DNA of 39,660 nucleotides from Flavobacteriaceae bacterium (GCA_026988075.1 JALSLZ010000171.1:1-39660); one strand, 5' to 3'; positions 1 through 7,831 are shown, counted from the first letter of the stretch. Numbers and translations are program-made. The notes: a model not told the origin generated them from the letters alone.

Positions 1-768
1 CGTTTTTCATCAACTGAATCTCCTTTTACAGAAGCAGAATTCAAATCAAAAACAAATGAAGAATTAACTGATACTTTATACGATGTTGTATACAAACATT
101 ACCAAGAAAAAATCAAAAGAAATGCGATTGCTGCATATCCTGTTATTAAAAATGTTTACGAAACTCAAGGCGATCAATACGAAAGAATTGTAGTTCCGTT
201 TACCGATGGCACAAAAACAATTCAAGTTGTTACAAACTTAAAAGAAGCTTACGAAAGTGAAGGGAAAGTTTTAATAACTGATTTTGAAAAAAATGTTTCT
301 TTATCAATTATTGACGAAGCTTGGAAAAATCATTTACGTAGAATGGATGATTTAAAAACTTCGGTTCAAAATGCCCAATATGAGCAAAAAGACCCTTTAT
401 TAATTTATAAATTTGAATCATTTAAGCTTTTTACAGCAATGCTTAACGATATTAATAAAGAAGTACTTTCGTTTTTATTAAAAGGAGAATTACCAAATCA
501 AAACCCAAATCAAGTAAGCGAAGCAAAAGAAAGACAACGTGAAAAAGTAAAGTTATCAAAAGCAGAGTTTAATAACCCTGCCGAAAATATGCAAACCAAT
601 CAACCTGAACAACCACAAATTACAGAAACAATTGTTAGAACCGAAAAAAAGATTGGAAGAAATGATCGAGTTGAAATTAGAAATGTAATGAATGGTGAAA
701 GCAAAACCGTTAAGTACAAACAAGCTATACCTTTATTAGAAAAAGGAACTTGGGTTTTAGTGGATTAA
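1..768 (+). CDS. secA: Preprotein translocase ATPase SecA, C-terminal part (5' truncated)
   Basis: The frame is open from the first base of the window, so the gene begins upstream; 255 C-terminal residues are visible. SecA is the ATPase that drives unfolded preproteins through SecYEG at the inner membrane. The stretch around IDEAWKNHLRRMDDLK and the following YEQKDPLLIYKFESFKLF match the conserved helical scaffold and wing region of SecA. The usual C-terminal zinc motif (CxCxSGx8CH) is absent. Instead the protein ends in a GRNDRVEIRN segment followed by a short basic domain, a tail I associate with Bacteroidota SecA. A clear hairpin terminator follows 22 bases after the stop. The internal ATG at 343 is not the true start, because homology continues upstream of it. 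Confidence 0.95.
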   Translation, partial: RFSSTESPFTEAEFKSKTNEELTDTLYDVVYKHYQEKIKRNAIAAYPVIKNVYETQGDQYERIVVPFTDGTKTIQVVTNLKEAYESEGKVLITDFEKNVSLSIIDEAWKNHLRRMDDLKTSVQNAQYEQKDPLLIYKFESFKLFTAMLNDINKEVLSFLLKGELPNQNPNQVSEAKERQREKVKLSKAEFNNPAENMQTNQPEQPQITETIVRTEKKIGRNDRVEIRNVMNGESKTVKYKQAIPLLEKGTWVLVD

Positions 769-790
769 TTTTACTCTTTTTATCCTATAA

Positions 791-824
791 AAAAGTCCTT
801 GTAATTAAAATGACAAGGACTTTT
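791..824 (+). terminator. Rho-independent terminator of secA
   Basis: A perfect 12-bp inverted repeat (AAAAGTCCTTGT at 791-802, ACAAGGACTTTT at 813-824) encloses a 10-base loop. The right arm ends in T residues. It lies just after the secA stop codon. Confidence 0.85.
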
Positions 825-1020
825 CTTAACACAATTAAATTTTGAAATGCACTAAATAAATTTGAAATATTTTATGTTTTACAATCTTCAAATTTTAAGC
901 ATCGCAATAGCTATAGTTGAAATTTTAAGTGCGAAAAAACGTGAAAAGACAAATAATTTATAGCGTGTTTTGATGTTGAATTGGTAAAACAAATACTCAC
1001 AACAAACTCTATCTAAAAAA

Positions 1021-1051
1021 CGCCCTTTATTTGTAATACAAATAAAGGGCG
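1021..1051 (-). terminator. Terminator of the outer-membrane beta-barrel gene
   Basis: A perfect 14-bp stem (CGCCCTTTATTTGT at 1021-1034 with its complement at 1038-1051) has a 3-base loop. On the minus strand it is followed by a run of six T residues (1015-1020). It lies 26 bases downstream of the stop of the gene at 1077-1703. T residues also follow on the plus strand, so it may act in both directions. Confidence 0.85.
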
Positions 1052-1076
1052 TTTTAAATAGACAACAGAATATATC

Positions 1077-1703
1077 CTAATAGAATTTATAGCCTAAAGA
1101 AATTTGCGCAACAGCGTTATTACCTTTTAAAGTGATATCGTTTTCTGTTTTATATATATTGGCTAATCCGTAACTATAACGTAAATTAACATTCATACCA
1201 TTATCAAATTCATAACTTGCTCCTAAATTTATACCATAATCAAATGTATTCATAGAGTCTTTAGTGTCTGTCCATTCGTATTTTCCATCACTTTTTTTAG
1301 CAAATAGCAAATATCCAACTTGTGGTCCAGCATCAATACTTATCATATCCGTTACAAAATAACGTACCATAATTGGCAAAATAACATAGTGATTGTTGTT
1401 TTTAAACGAACCTGTTTTTACATCTTCCATATAATATGGCAATTCAGGGTTGTCGTTATTTTGATAAGAGCCTGTTTGCGAACCTTGCATAGAATAAAGT
1501 AATTCAGGTTGCAATGAAAAAAAATCTGATAAGGCAATTTCGGCAACTGCGCCTACATGCATTGCTGGTTTTATACCACTAAAACTATTATCGCCATAGA
1601 TGTTAGATAAATTTGCACCTACTTTAAAACCATAATATGTTTGGGAATTACAATTAATACTTGATAAACTTACAATTACAATGAATACTAAAAAGTGTTT
1701 CAT
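1077..1703 (-). CDS. Outer-membrane beta-barrel protein, PorT-like porin family
   Basis: This 208-residue protein begins with a signal peptide (MKHFLVFIVIVSLSSINC, probable cleavage near residue 20 before QTYYGFK). The mature part starts with the YGFKVGANLSN pattern common in Bacteroidota outer-membrane barrels of the 'outer membrane protein beta-barrel domain' type. Alternating aromatic and polar residues predict about eight beta strands. The chain ends AQISLGYKFY, with the terminal aromatic residue expected of a BAM substrate. A TATTTTTG minus-7 box lies at 1731-1738. It is a single transcription unit with its own terminator. The precise role, transport or structural, cannot be read from the sequence. 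Confidence 0.85.
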   Translation of the reverse strand: MKHFLVFIVIVSLSSINCNSQTYYGFKVGANLSNIYGDNSFSGIKPAMHVGAVAEIALSDFFSLQPELLYSMQGSQTGSYQNNDNPELPYYMEDVKTGSFKNNNHYVILPIMVRYFVTDMISIDAGPQVGYLLFAKKSDGKYEWTDTKDSMNTFDYGINLGASYEFDNGMNVNLRYSYGLANIYKTENDITLKGNNAVAQISLGYKFY

Positions 1704-1730
1704 AAAATATATTTTAAGGGATTTTGATTA

Positions 1731-1738
1731 CAAAAATA
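1731..1738 (-). promoter_or_regulatory. Predicted minus-7 box (TATTTTTG) of the outer-membrane barrel gene
   Basis: The minus strand reads TATTTTTG, matching the Bacteroidota TAnnTTTG consensus, 28 bases before the ATG at 1703. No convincing minus-33 TTG was found at 17-21 bases, so the call is moderate. Confidence 0.5.
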
Positions 1739-1934
1739 ATATATTTTAATGAAATATCATTAATGTAGCAAATTTCTTTTTTACAGCAATTAATACTTTC
1801 TATGATTTAAAGCAAATTAGTCAAATAAAATTTGCGTTTTTAACGTTAATACGAATCATTCACGGTTAAAATGCAAAACATAACATCAAAAATTAGTATC
1901 AGAAATAATTGATTCATTAAAAAACTTACAATAT

Positions 1935-2972
1935 TTACTTTACGTATTGCACTTCTGCTAAAGGTTTTTCAAATATTTCTGTAAATCCTTGTGCTTTCAT
2001 CCATTGATCGGAATATATTTTACCCATATATCTTGAACCAGAATCAGGAAATATTACAACAACATGAGAATTTTTATCAAAATAACCTTCGTCTGCGTAT
2101 AAATTAACAGCTTCTAAAGCTGCTCCACTTGTGTAACCTACAAACATACCTTCTTGTAGCGCTAATTCTCTACCTCTATATGCTGCGTTTTCATCAGTTA
2201 CTTTCATGAATTTATCAATTAAATTAAAATCCATTGCTGTAGGTACTAAGTTTTTACCCAAACCTTCTATTCTGTAAGGGAAAATTTCATTTTTATCAAA
2301 AATACCCGTTTCATGGTACTTTTGTAATCCTGATCCATAGGCATCAACCCCTAAAATTTTAATTTGTGGGTTTTTTTCTTTCAAATATCTTGCTATTCCA
2401 GAAATGGTTCCACCTGTTGCACTTGCAGCAACAACATGTGTTACCTTACCTTTTGTTTGTTCCCAAATTTCTACCCCTGAAGAAAAATAATGTGCTGTCG
2501 TATTTAACGCATTAAAATATTGATTTATATAAATTGAGTTTGGAGTTTCTTTGTGTAGTTTTTTTGCTACTTCGTAATAAGACCTTGGATCATCAGCTGC
2601 TACTTCTGAAGGACAGACATAAACTTTTGCACCTAAAGTTCTTAGCATATTAATTTTATCTTCAGTTGCTTTGTCTTTTACTGCCAAAACTACTTTATAC
2701 CCTTTTACTGCACCAACCATTGCCAAACTAAAACCTGTATTACCAGATGTTGTTTCAATAATTGTATCTCCTGGCTTTAATTTACCTTCTTGCTCTGCTC
2801 GTTCAACAATATATAAAGCAATTCTATCTTTTACAGAATCACCTGGATTGAATGATTCTATTTTAGCATAAAAATTTCCTTCTAAATTAGCTGTTACTTT
2901 ATTTAATCTTACTAATGGTGTATTACCTACCAAATCAAGAACACTATCTGAAATCTCAGTATTGTTTTTCAT
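1935..2972 (-). CDS. PLP-dependent cysteine synthase / cystathionine beta-synthase family protein
   Basis: This 345-residue fold-type II PLP enzyme covers the catalytic core only. PLP Lys48 lies in [10 protein letters not shown]. The TSGNTG loop at 75-80 contacts the substrate carboxylate. A glycine-rich phosphate loop reads SATGGT. The C-terminal [17 protein letters not shown] resembles cystathionine beta-synthase more than classical CysK. It probably makes cysteine from O-acetylserine and sulfide, or cystathionine from serine and homocysteine; sequence alone does not decide. No CBS regulatory domains are present. A TAATTTTG minus-7 box lies 33 bases upstream, and several copies of a TATGATTGTT element surround the promoter. 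Confidence 0.9.
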   Translation of the reverse strand: MKNNTEISDSVLDLVGNTPLVRLNKVTANLEGNFYAKIESFNPGDSVKDRIALYIVERAEQEGKLKPGDTIIETTSGNTGFSLAMVGAVKGYKVVLAVKDKATEDKINMLRTLGAKVYVCPSEVAADDPRSYYEVAKKLHKETPNSIYINQYFNALNTTAHYFSSGVEIWEQTKGKVTHVVAASATGGTISGIARYLKEKNPQIKILGVDAYGSGLQKYHETGIFDKNEIFPYRIEGLGKNLVPTAMDFNLIDKFMKVTDENAAYRGRELALQEGMFVGYTSGAALEAVNLYADEGYFDKNSHVVVIFPDSGSRYMGKIYSDQWMKAQGFTEIFEKPLAEVQYVK

Positions 2973-2973
2973 T

Positions 2974-2985
2974 TATGATTGTTTT
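2974..2985 (-). repeat. Copy 1 of a 12-bp repeat in the cysteine synthase leader
   Basis: TATGATTGTTTT (plus strand) lies directly upstream of the cysteine synthase ATG. It recurs exactly at 3106-3117, and a 10-bp inverted copy (AACAATCATA) sits at 3064-3073. The spacing around the predicted promoter suggests an operator, which is an inference. Confidence 0.5.
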
Positions 2986-3005
2986 AATATACATAATATA
3001 ATCTA

Positions 3006-3013
3006 CAAAATTA
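3006..3013 (-). promoter_or_regulatory. Predicted minus-7 box (TAATTTTG) of the cysteine synthase gene
   Basis: The minus strand reads TAATTTTG, fitting TAnnTTTG, 33 bases before the ATG at 2972. The leader between it and the start codon contains one copy of the TATGATTGTT element. Confidence 0.55.
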
Positions 3014-3063
3014 CTAAAAAAAAATCACATAGAAACTTGTAAAAAACACATATTAACAACTTC

Positions 3064-3117
3064 AACAATCATACCAACTTTAGAATACAATAATTTTGAA
3101 ATTGATATGATTGTTTT
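3064..3117 (-). repeat. Inverted/direct copies of the TATGATTGTT element upstream of the cysteine synthase gene
   Basis: AACAATCATA at 3064-3073 and TATGATTGTT at 3106-3115 form a 10-bp inverted repeat with a 32-base spacer. The right arm extends to the 12-mer TATGATTGTTTT that also occurs at 2974-2985. This could be a transcription-factor site array. Confidence 0.45.
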
Positions 3118-3137
3118 TATCTAAAAAACGATACTAC

Positions 3138-3164
3138 AATGATTGACTACAACACGCAATCATT
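3138..3164 (-). terminator. Weak hairpin downstream of the roadblock-like gene
   Basis: AATGATTG (3138-3145) pairs with CAATCATT (3157-3164) across 11 bases. It sits 18 bases past the stop of the gene ending at 3183. There is no adjacent T run on the minus strand, so it could equally be a further copy of the ATGATTG element seen in this intergenic region. Confidence 0.3.
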
Positions 3165-3182
3165 TTACACTTATTAAAAAAA

Positions 3183-3551
3183 TCACAATTCAATTTCATT
3201 ATAAGTAGCAATGATATTTGGAATAATCATATGTAATAATGTACCATAAACCACTTTTGACTTATCTATTAAACATCCTAAAACATGTACATCTCCAAGA
3301 TTAACCATTAATAAAAGTGCATTCATTTCTAAATCTACAAAATGGTATTTACCAACTGGCGGTAAGCCTAAAATTTCAATATTCTCTTCTAAGTTCAGCA
3401 TTACTTTTCCTATTCTGGAAGAAAATTCTGCATTATGATTAATCCCTGCAATAGATAATAAGCTTTTCTTTTCCCACAAATCACAAGAAAGTAGTGCCTC
3501 GCCTAAGACGATACCAAATTCATCTACCAACTGTTTTAAATTGTTATTCAT
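3183..3551 (-). CDS. Small protein with predicted roadblock/LC7-like fold, third gene of a conserved-looking operon
   Basis: The ATG at 3551 gives 122 residues; an upstream TTG would add only two. The order of elements (long N-terminal helix, beta strands, the helix LNLEENIEILGL, then a strand pair YHFVDLEMNALLLMVNLGDVHVLG and a closing helix) fits a roadblock/LC7 domain. There, a VDLEMN...LLMVN...HVLGCLIDKSKVVYG pattern corresponds to the central sheet. Roadblock proteins such as MglB often regulate small GTPases or act as dimeric scaffolds; no GTPase gene is nearby. It lies 22 bases after the FIST-like gene and is surely co-transcribed. I infer the family from pattern, not from a strong motif, so the fold is tentative. 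Confidence 0.6.
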   Translation of the reverse strand: MNNNLKQLVDEFGIVLGEALLSCDLWEKKSLLSIAGINHNAEFSSRIGKVMLNLEENIEILGLPPVGKYHFVDLEMNALLLMVNLGDVHVLGCLIDKSKVVYGTLLHMIIPNIIATYNEIEL

Positions 3552-3573
3552 AGTCAAAAAAAATTACACTTCA

Positions 3574-4557
3574 TTAAAACTCTTCTACATTTAACACTAC
3601 CAATGTTTGATTTAACAATTGATAGCCTATTTCGCCAAATGTAATAGGTCCTTTTACATTATTTATTTTTTTTCCCTCTAATTCTCCGTATAAATAGTTT
3701 AAAATACAGTTACATGAAAATTCATTATCAGCACTTAAGCTTTTTGTTTTTTCATCAAATTCACCAATGTAGTTTGGTAGATTTTTAGGGAATTTGTAAG
3801 ATTTACTTTGAAAAACTGGCGCAAAGAAACTCACCTCTCCTTTTTCAGCATTAACCTCTTTTATACTCACATTAATAGAAGCACCTGAGTAGTCTGCTAT
3901 TAAAGGTAATTTAGTATCTATTTTATTATCTTCAATATATTTTGCTAAATTTGCATCCTTTCCATTTATCATACAATTTATAACATTAAAGCTATTATTG
4001 TAAAATTTAATCTCATCGTTTGAAACTTCTGGTTGAAAGATATTTACAATATCAATTTGAGCAAACATATTTTCTGGCAATTTAACATGAATAGCAACCG
4101 CTTTGTCTTCGAATATTTCTCCTGTTTGACCAAAATAAGTCTTAGGTGTATCTTTAGAACTCAAGTCCATTCCTGCAATCCAACCAACAATTGGATTGTC
4201 GTACAAACCATTAATATCTTCTGCCTGAACACTATATTCTTCGTGTACTTTTTGAAATGGTGGTATAATTAATAGCGTATAACCATTTTTATAAGAATCT
4301 TCTACTATTTGAGTAATCGTATTTTCATCATAAAAGCACATTCTGTAATCTTCATTATACGTTTTAATTTCATTTACAAAAATTAAATTTTGATTAAATT
4401 TTCCAACATCACTATCCATAAAATAAGGTATCGTTCCTGCAACCCAATTTCCAAGAGGAAGCTCTTTTAATACTCTTTCGTCTCCAGCTAAACTCAAAAC
4501 AAACCCTTGTTTTATAAAAGCTACGACTTCTTCAAATGTATATAATTTACTTTCCAT
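3574..4557 (-). CDS. FIST-like domain protein (DUF6976 type)
   Basis: This cytoplasmic protein has 327 residues and no signal peptide or membrane segment. The N-terminal part (FVLSLAGDERVLKELPLGNWVAGTIPYF, about residues 19-46) matches my memory of DUF6976 proteins. The C-terminal part contains SCNCILNYLYGELEGK and GPITFGEIGYQLLNQTLVV (about 283-324). These resemble the end of FIST C-terminal sensor domains, which carry an FSC...GEI...NQT signature. FIST domains are thought to bind small ligands in signal transduction; the ligand here is unknown. The ATG overlaps the upstream gene's TAA (TAATG), so translation is coupled. There is no fused kinase or cyclase output domain, so any output must come from partners. 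Confidence 0.65.
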   Translation of the reverse strand: MESKLYTFEEVVAFIKQGFVLSLAGDERVLKELPLGNWVAGTIPYFMDSDVGKFNQNLIFVNEIKTYNEDYRMCFYDENTITQIVEDSYKNGYTLLIIPPFQKVHEEYSVQAEDINGLYDNPIVGWIAGMDLSSKDTPKTYFGQTGEIFEDKAVAIHVKLPENMFAQIDIVNIFQPEVSNDEIKFYNNSFNVINCMINGKDANLAKYIEDNKIDTKLPLIADYSGASINVSIKEVNAEKGEVSFFAPVFQSKSYKFPKNLPNYIGEFDEKTKSLSADNEFSCNCILNYLYGELEGKKINNVKGPITFGEIGYQLLNQTLVVLNVEEF

Positions 4558-5135
4558 TATTTATTACTTTTAAAAATATTAAAAAATGACCAACTTTCTT
4601 TTTCTTGTTTTTCAGCTTGCTTTTCAGCTTGACCTTCAACTTGACTTTCTATTTCATCTATTTTCTGAACCACTTCGTACAATGCTGTATTTTTCTTCCT
4701 TAAATATATATTATCTTCTTGTAAGGTAATAATAAGCTTATTTTTTTCTTGTATCTCTTTTTCTTTTTGATCTACAGATTTTTTATAAAACTCAACTTCT
4801 TTTTCTAATTTAAATAAAGTCATCAAATCTTTTGCTTGCAGATCTTCTTGAATAGGCGCATCAGCATTTTGTTCTTCAATCTTAACTACTGGTTTTTCTA
4901 AATAATCATCTCCAAAAATACTTTTTATATCTTCAGCCATGTTTTTTGCTTTACTAAATTTAGTACACAATGCATACAAATCATCTATTGCAGTTTCAAT
5001 AGATATTGTTCCTTTCTGAATTTGATTTTTTACTTGTGTAATTTTCATCTGAAAGAAAAAATTCTTCAGCTGAACATTTAACTTTCCCGATAGCAGTTCA
5101 TGCCATTCTACATGGTCTTTAGATGGAATAATCAT
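4557..5135 (-). CDS. Coiled-coil protein of unknown function, first gene of the FIST-like/roadblock-like operon
   Basis: I chose the ATG at 5135 (192 residues, MIIPSKDHVEWHELL). ATG at 5189 and TTG at 5195 are in frame and would add 18-20 low-complexity residues. The N-terminal 75 residues form a helical domain (VEWHELLSGKL, FFFQMKITQVKNQIQKG, AIDDLYALCTKF). A Glu-rich linker and a charged coiled coil (about 100-160, FKLEKEVEFYKKSVDQKEKEI) follow. The tail is a Glu-Lys-Gln repeat, and the chain ends WSFFNIFKSNK, a short aromatic tag that could be a partner- or membrane-docking motif. There is no signal peptide. A TATATTTG box lies at 5203-5210. I do not recognise the family. Confidence 0.6.
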   Translation of the reverse strand: MIIPSKDHVEWHELLSGKLNVQLKNFFFQMKITQVKNQIQKGTISIETAIDDLYALCTKFSKAKNMAEDIKSIFGDDYLEKPVVKIEEQNADAPIQEDLQAKDLMTLFKLEKEVEFYKKSVDQKEKEIQEKNKLIITLQEDNIYLRKKNTALYEVVQKIDEIESQVEGQAEKQAEKQEKESWSFFNIFKSNK

Positions 5136-5202
5136 AATATTGTATTTTATAATTGAGTTATAGGGATTGAGGGATTCGTAATTTATCATTAACAATAGTA
5201 CA

Positions 5203-5210
5203 AATATAGT
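5203..5210 (-). promoter_or_regulatory. Predicted minus-7 box (TATATTTG) of the coiled-coil/FIST-like/roadblock-like operon
   Basis: The minus strand carries TATATTTG, a full TAnnTTTG match, upstream of the candidate starts of the 4557-5135 gene. The coordinate may be off by a base or two. It sits about 45 bases from the heptamer repeat at 5254-5309. Confidence 0.5.
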
Positions 5211-5253
5211 AATTATTTATCAATTCTACCATGAATACTGTAAAAAAACACAA

Positions 5254-5309
5254 GATGTTAGATGTTAGATGTTAGATGTTAAATGTTAAATGTTAAATGT
5301 TAAATGTTA
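5254..5309. repeat. Tandem heptamer repeat, eight 7-bp units
   Basis: Four units of GATGTTA (5254-5281) are followed directly by four of AATGTTA (5282-5309), all in register. It lies between the holA stop and the promoter of the coiled-coil/FIST-like/roadblock-like operon. Unit number could vary by slipped-strand mispairing. Confidence 0.9.
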
Positions 5310-5361
5310 AAGTCTAAAATTACTCTACAAACAACACACTAACAATCAAAATATTAAACAA

Positions 5362-6360
5362 CTAATGCATTATTTTAAAAAGCAATTCTTTTAAAATATC
5401 ATCTTTAGCATAAAGACTTGCGCCAACACCTTTACTTTTCATATCTGCTTCATGAAGCATTGATATAATTTGCGATACTTTTCGCATGGGATAATTTTTA
5501 GAAGCATCAAAATATTCTGTCACAAAAAAAGGATTAACACCTAATTTTCTCGCTACATTATTTTGCGATTTATCAGACAAACCATGTAATAACAATAATT
5601 TTGTAAACAAATCATTCAATAAAGAAATTGTTACCACTAATGGATTTGCACGTTCGTTTTCTTTAAAATAATTAATAATTTTATTTGCTTTTACAATTTG
5701 CTTTTTACTAATTGCTTTTCGCAATTCAAAATTATTGTAATCTTTACTAATACCTATATTGGTTTCAATATCTTGCGGACTTATAACGGTTTCATTTGAA
5801 AGAACTATCATTAATTTATTAAGCTCATTATTAATTTTACTTAAGTCAGTTCCTAAAAATTCAACCAGCATCATTACCGCTTTGGGTTCTATTTTATAAT
5901 CTTTAGATGATAAGTTTTTTCTAATAAAATCACCTATTTGATTCTCGTACATTTTTTTACTTTCAAACAATACAAAACCTTTCTTTTTTATTGTTTTTGC
6001 TAATTTTTTTCGAGCATCTAATTTTTTATATTTGTAATTAATGACTAAAACTGTTGTTGGCTGTGGATTTTCAACATAGCTTATCAATTTTTCTATTGTT
6101 CTTGACAAATCTTGAGCTTCCTTAACAATAATCACTTGCTTTTCTGCCATCATAGGGAAACGCTTTGCATTAGATATGATTTCTTCTACAGCAACATCTC
6201 TTCCGTAAAGAACCATTTGATTAAAGCCTTTTTCGTCTTCTGACAAAACATTTTTCTCAATATAATCAGATATTTTATCAATAAAATATGCCTCTTCACC
6301 CATTAAAAAATAAATGGGCTTGAGGTTACCTTTTTTTATATCTGCTAATATTGAATTCAA
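5362..6360 (-). CDS. holA: DNA polymerase III subunit delta
   Basis: This 332-residue protein has the usual HolA length. Its N-terminus LKPIYFLMGEEAYFIDKISDYI is the delta-subunit signature, a degenerate ATP-site region of the AAA+-like fold. Delta is the clamp-loader subunit that opens the sliding clamp. Later blocks (FLGTDLSKINNELNKLMI, around residue 168-187, and NPLVVTISLLNDLFTKLLLL) match the collar-preceding helical domains. It lies 22 bases downstream of gap on the same strand, so the two are probably co-transcribed from the gap promoter. No terminator hairpin is obvious between its stop and the heptamer repeat. Confidence 0.92.
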   Translation of the reverse strand: MNSILADIKKGNLKPIYFLMGEEAYFIDKISDYIEKNVLSEDEKGFNQMVLYGRDVAVEEIISNAKRFPMMAEKQVIIVKEAQDLSRTIEKLISYVENPQPTTVLVINYKYKKLDARKKLAKTIKKKGFVLFESKKMYENQIGDFIRKNLSSKDYKIEPKAVMMLVEFLGTDLSKINNELNKLMIVLSNETVISPQDIETNIGISKDYNNFELRKAISKKQIVKANKIINYFKENERANPLVVTISLLNDLFTKLLLLHGLSDKSQNNVARKLGVNPFFVTEYFDASKNYPMRKVSQIISMLHEADMKSKGVGASLYAKDDILKELLFKIMH

Positions 6361-6382
6361 TTATAAATATTTAAATTATATT

Positions 6383-7831
6383 TTAGTAATAGGTATATCT
6401 TCTTACTTTAGCAACATATTTAGCCAATCTTATTACTTGATGAGAATAGCCATATTCATTGTCGTACCAAACGTACAACACTACGTTTTTTCCGTCTTCG
6501 GTAGAAATTGTTGCTTTACTATCAAAAATTGAAGGTGCTGGAGACCCAACAATATCACTCGAAACCAATTCGTGACTCATTGCATATTTTAATTGCTCTA
6601 CCAAATTACCTTCTAAAGCATATTTTCTCATTACTGAATTTATAGCTTCAACACTTGCTGGCTTTTCTAATCGTAGATTCAAAATGGCTAACGAACCATT
6701 TGGTACTGGTACACGAATAGCATTTGACGTAAGTTTACTTTCTAAGCTTGGTATTACTTTAGACACAGCTTTACCTGCACCAGTTTCGGTAATTACCATA
6801 TTTAAACCAGCAGCTCTACCTCTACGGTATTTTTTATGCATATTATCTACCAAATTTTGATCGTTTGTATAGGCATGAATAGTTTCTAAATGCCCACTTT
6901 CTAAGCCAAAACTATCTTCAATTACATTTAAAACTGGTGCAATTGCATTTGTAGTACAAGATGCTGCTGAAAAAATACTAACTTCATCAGGGTTGCTCTT
7001 TTTATGATTTACACCGTAAACAATATTCGGAATTCCTTTTCCTGGAGCAGTTAATAATACTTTATCTACACCTTTACAATTAAGATGTCTTTGCAAGGCT
7101 TCTTTATCTCTAAATGCACCTGTATTATCAATTACTAACGAATTATTAATACCGTATTTTGTATAATCAATATCTTCTGGCTGTTGTGCTTGAATCATAT
7201 AAACAGTAGTACCATTAATTATAAGTGCACTGCGTTCAAAATCAGTTTGTACTACACCCGAAAAATCACCATGAACTGAATCGTTTCTCAATAAAGCCGC
7301 TCTTTTTTCTAAAATAACTGGCGTTAATTCGCCACGAGTAACAATAGCACGTAACCTCATTTGTTTTCCTTTACCTGCTTTTGACATCAACTCTCTGGCA
7401 ACCAACCTTCCAATTCTCCCAAAACCATACAGAACAACATCTTTTGGTTGAAAATCATCTGAAGAATATGCGTCTTTCAATCTTTCTTTTACAAATTCCA
7501 AAACATTATCCGATTTACCTTCATCTAAATGGTATTCAAATGACAACTTACCAATATCTAATTTTGAAGGTGGGATTTCTAATTTTAAAATGGCTCTTGA
7601 AATTTCTAATGCATCAAAAATCGAAATCGGTTTTTGAACAAATTTACTTGAGTATTCTAATAAATTTAATATTTCGCTAACATTTCGGTTTATTAATTGG
7701 TTTCTAAACATAACCAACTCCGTTGACTTATCAAACCATAAATCTGAAACGTTTTTAATAAATTCTACCGTAGCTCGTCTACGATCAGTTTGAAAGGATA
7801 ATTCTTTTTCGTAATTGTGTTCTATTGACAT
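6383..7831 (-). CDS. gap: Glyceraldehyde-3-phosphate dehydrogenase, long form with N-terminal extension
   Basis: The ATG at 7831 gives 482 residues; an upstream in-frame alternative start at 7885 would fall within the predicted promoter. The NAD-binding GFGRIGR is at 136-142 and the catalytic Cys at 292 in SAASCTTNA. Ordinary GAPDH has about 335 residues. This one carries an extra N-terminal helical domain of about 130 residues, a form I know from Bacteroidota and some other bacteria. It oxidises glyceraldehyde 3-phosphate in glycolysis, or runs in reverse in gluconeogenesis; the role of the extension is not known to me. A TTTG-N18-TAAATTTG promoter precedes it and holA follows 22 bases later. 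Confidence 0.93.
   Translation of the reverse strand: MSIEHNYEKELSFQTDRRRATVEFIKNVSDLWFDKSTELVMFRNQLINRNVSEILNLLEYSSKFVQKPISIFDALEISRAILKLEIPPSKLDIGKLSFEYHLDEGKSDNVLEFVKERLKDAYSSDDFQPKDVVLYGFGRIGRLVARELMSKAGKGKQMRLRAIVTRGELTPVILEKRAALLRNDSVHGDFSGVVQTDFERSALIINGTTVYMIQAQQPEDIDYTKYGINNSLVIDNTGAFRDKEALQRHLNCKGVDKVLLTAPGKGIPNIVYGVNHKKSNPDEVSIFSAASCTTNAIAPVLNVIEDSFGLESGHLETIHAYTNDQNLVDNMHKKYRRGRAAGLNMVITETGAGKAVSKVIPSLESKLTSNAIRVPVPNGSLAILNLRLEKPASVEAINSVMRKYALEGNLVEQLKYAMSHELVSSDIVGSPAPSIFDSKATISTEDGKNVVLYVWYDNEYGYSHQVIRLAKYVAKVRRYTYY

Larger units (their letters stand above)
769..1076. other. Intergenic region between secA and the convergent outer-membrane gene
   Basis: This 308-base gap holds one terminator hairpin for each flanking gene (791-824 and 1021-1051). 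The AT-rich middle, 825-1014, contains no ORF of credible length, no tRNA-like fold and no repeat array that I can see. Confidence 0.6.

Noticed and set aside
3552-3557. TTG start for the roadblock-like gene, adding two residues
   Set aside because: ATG at 3551 is preferred; the added residues (M-T) bring no support.
5136-5195. Longer N-terminus of the coiled-coil protein
   Set aside because: The 20 added residues are low-complexity and lie in the probable 5' leader; ATG 5189 is not fully excluded.
7381-7680. A 99-residue plus-strand frame inside gap
   Set aside because: It is antisense to a well-supported conserved gene.
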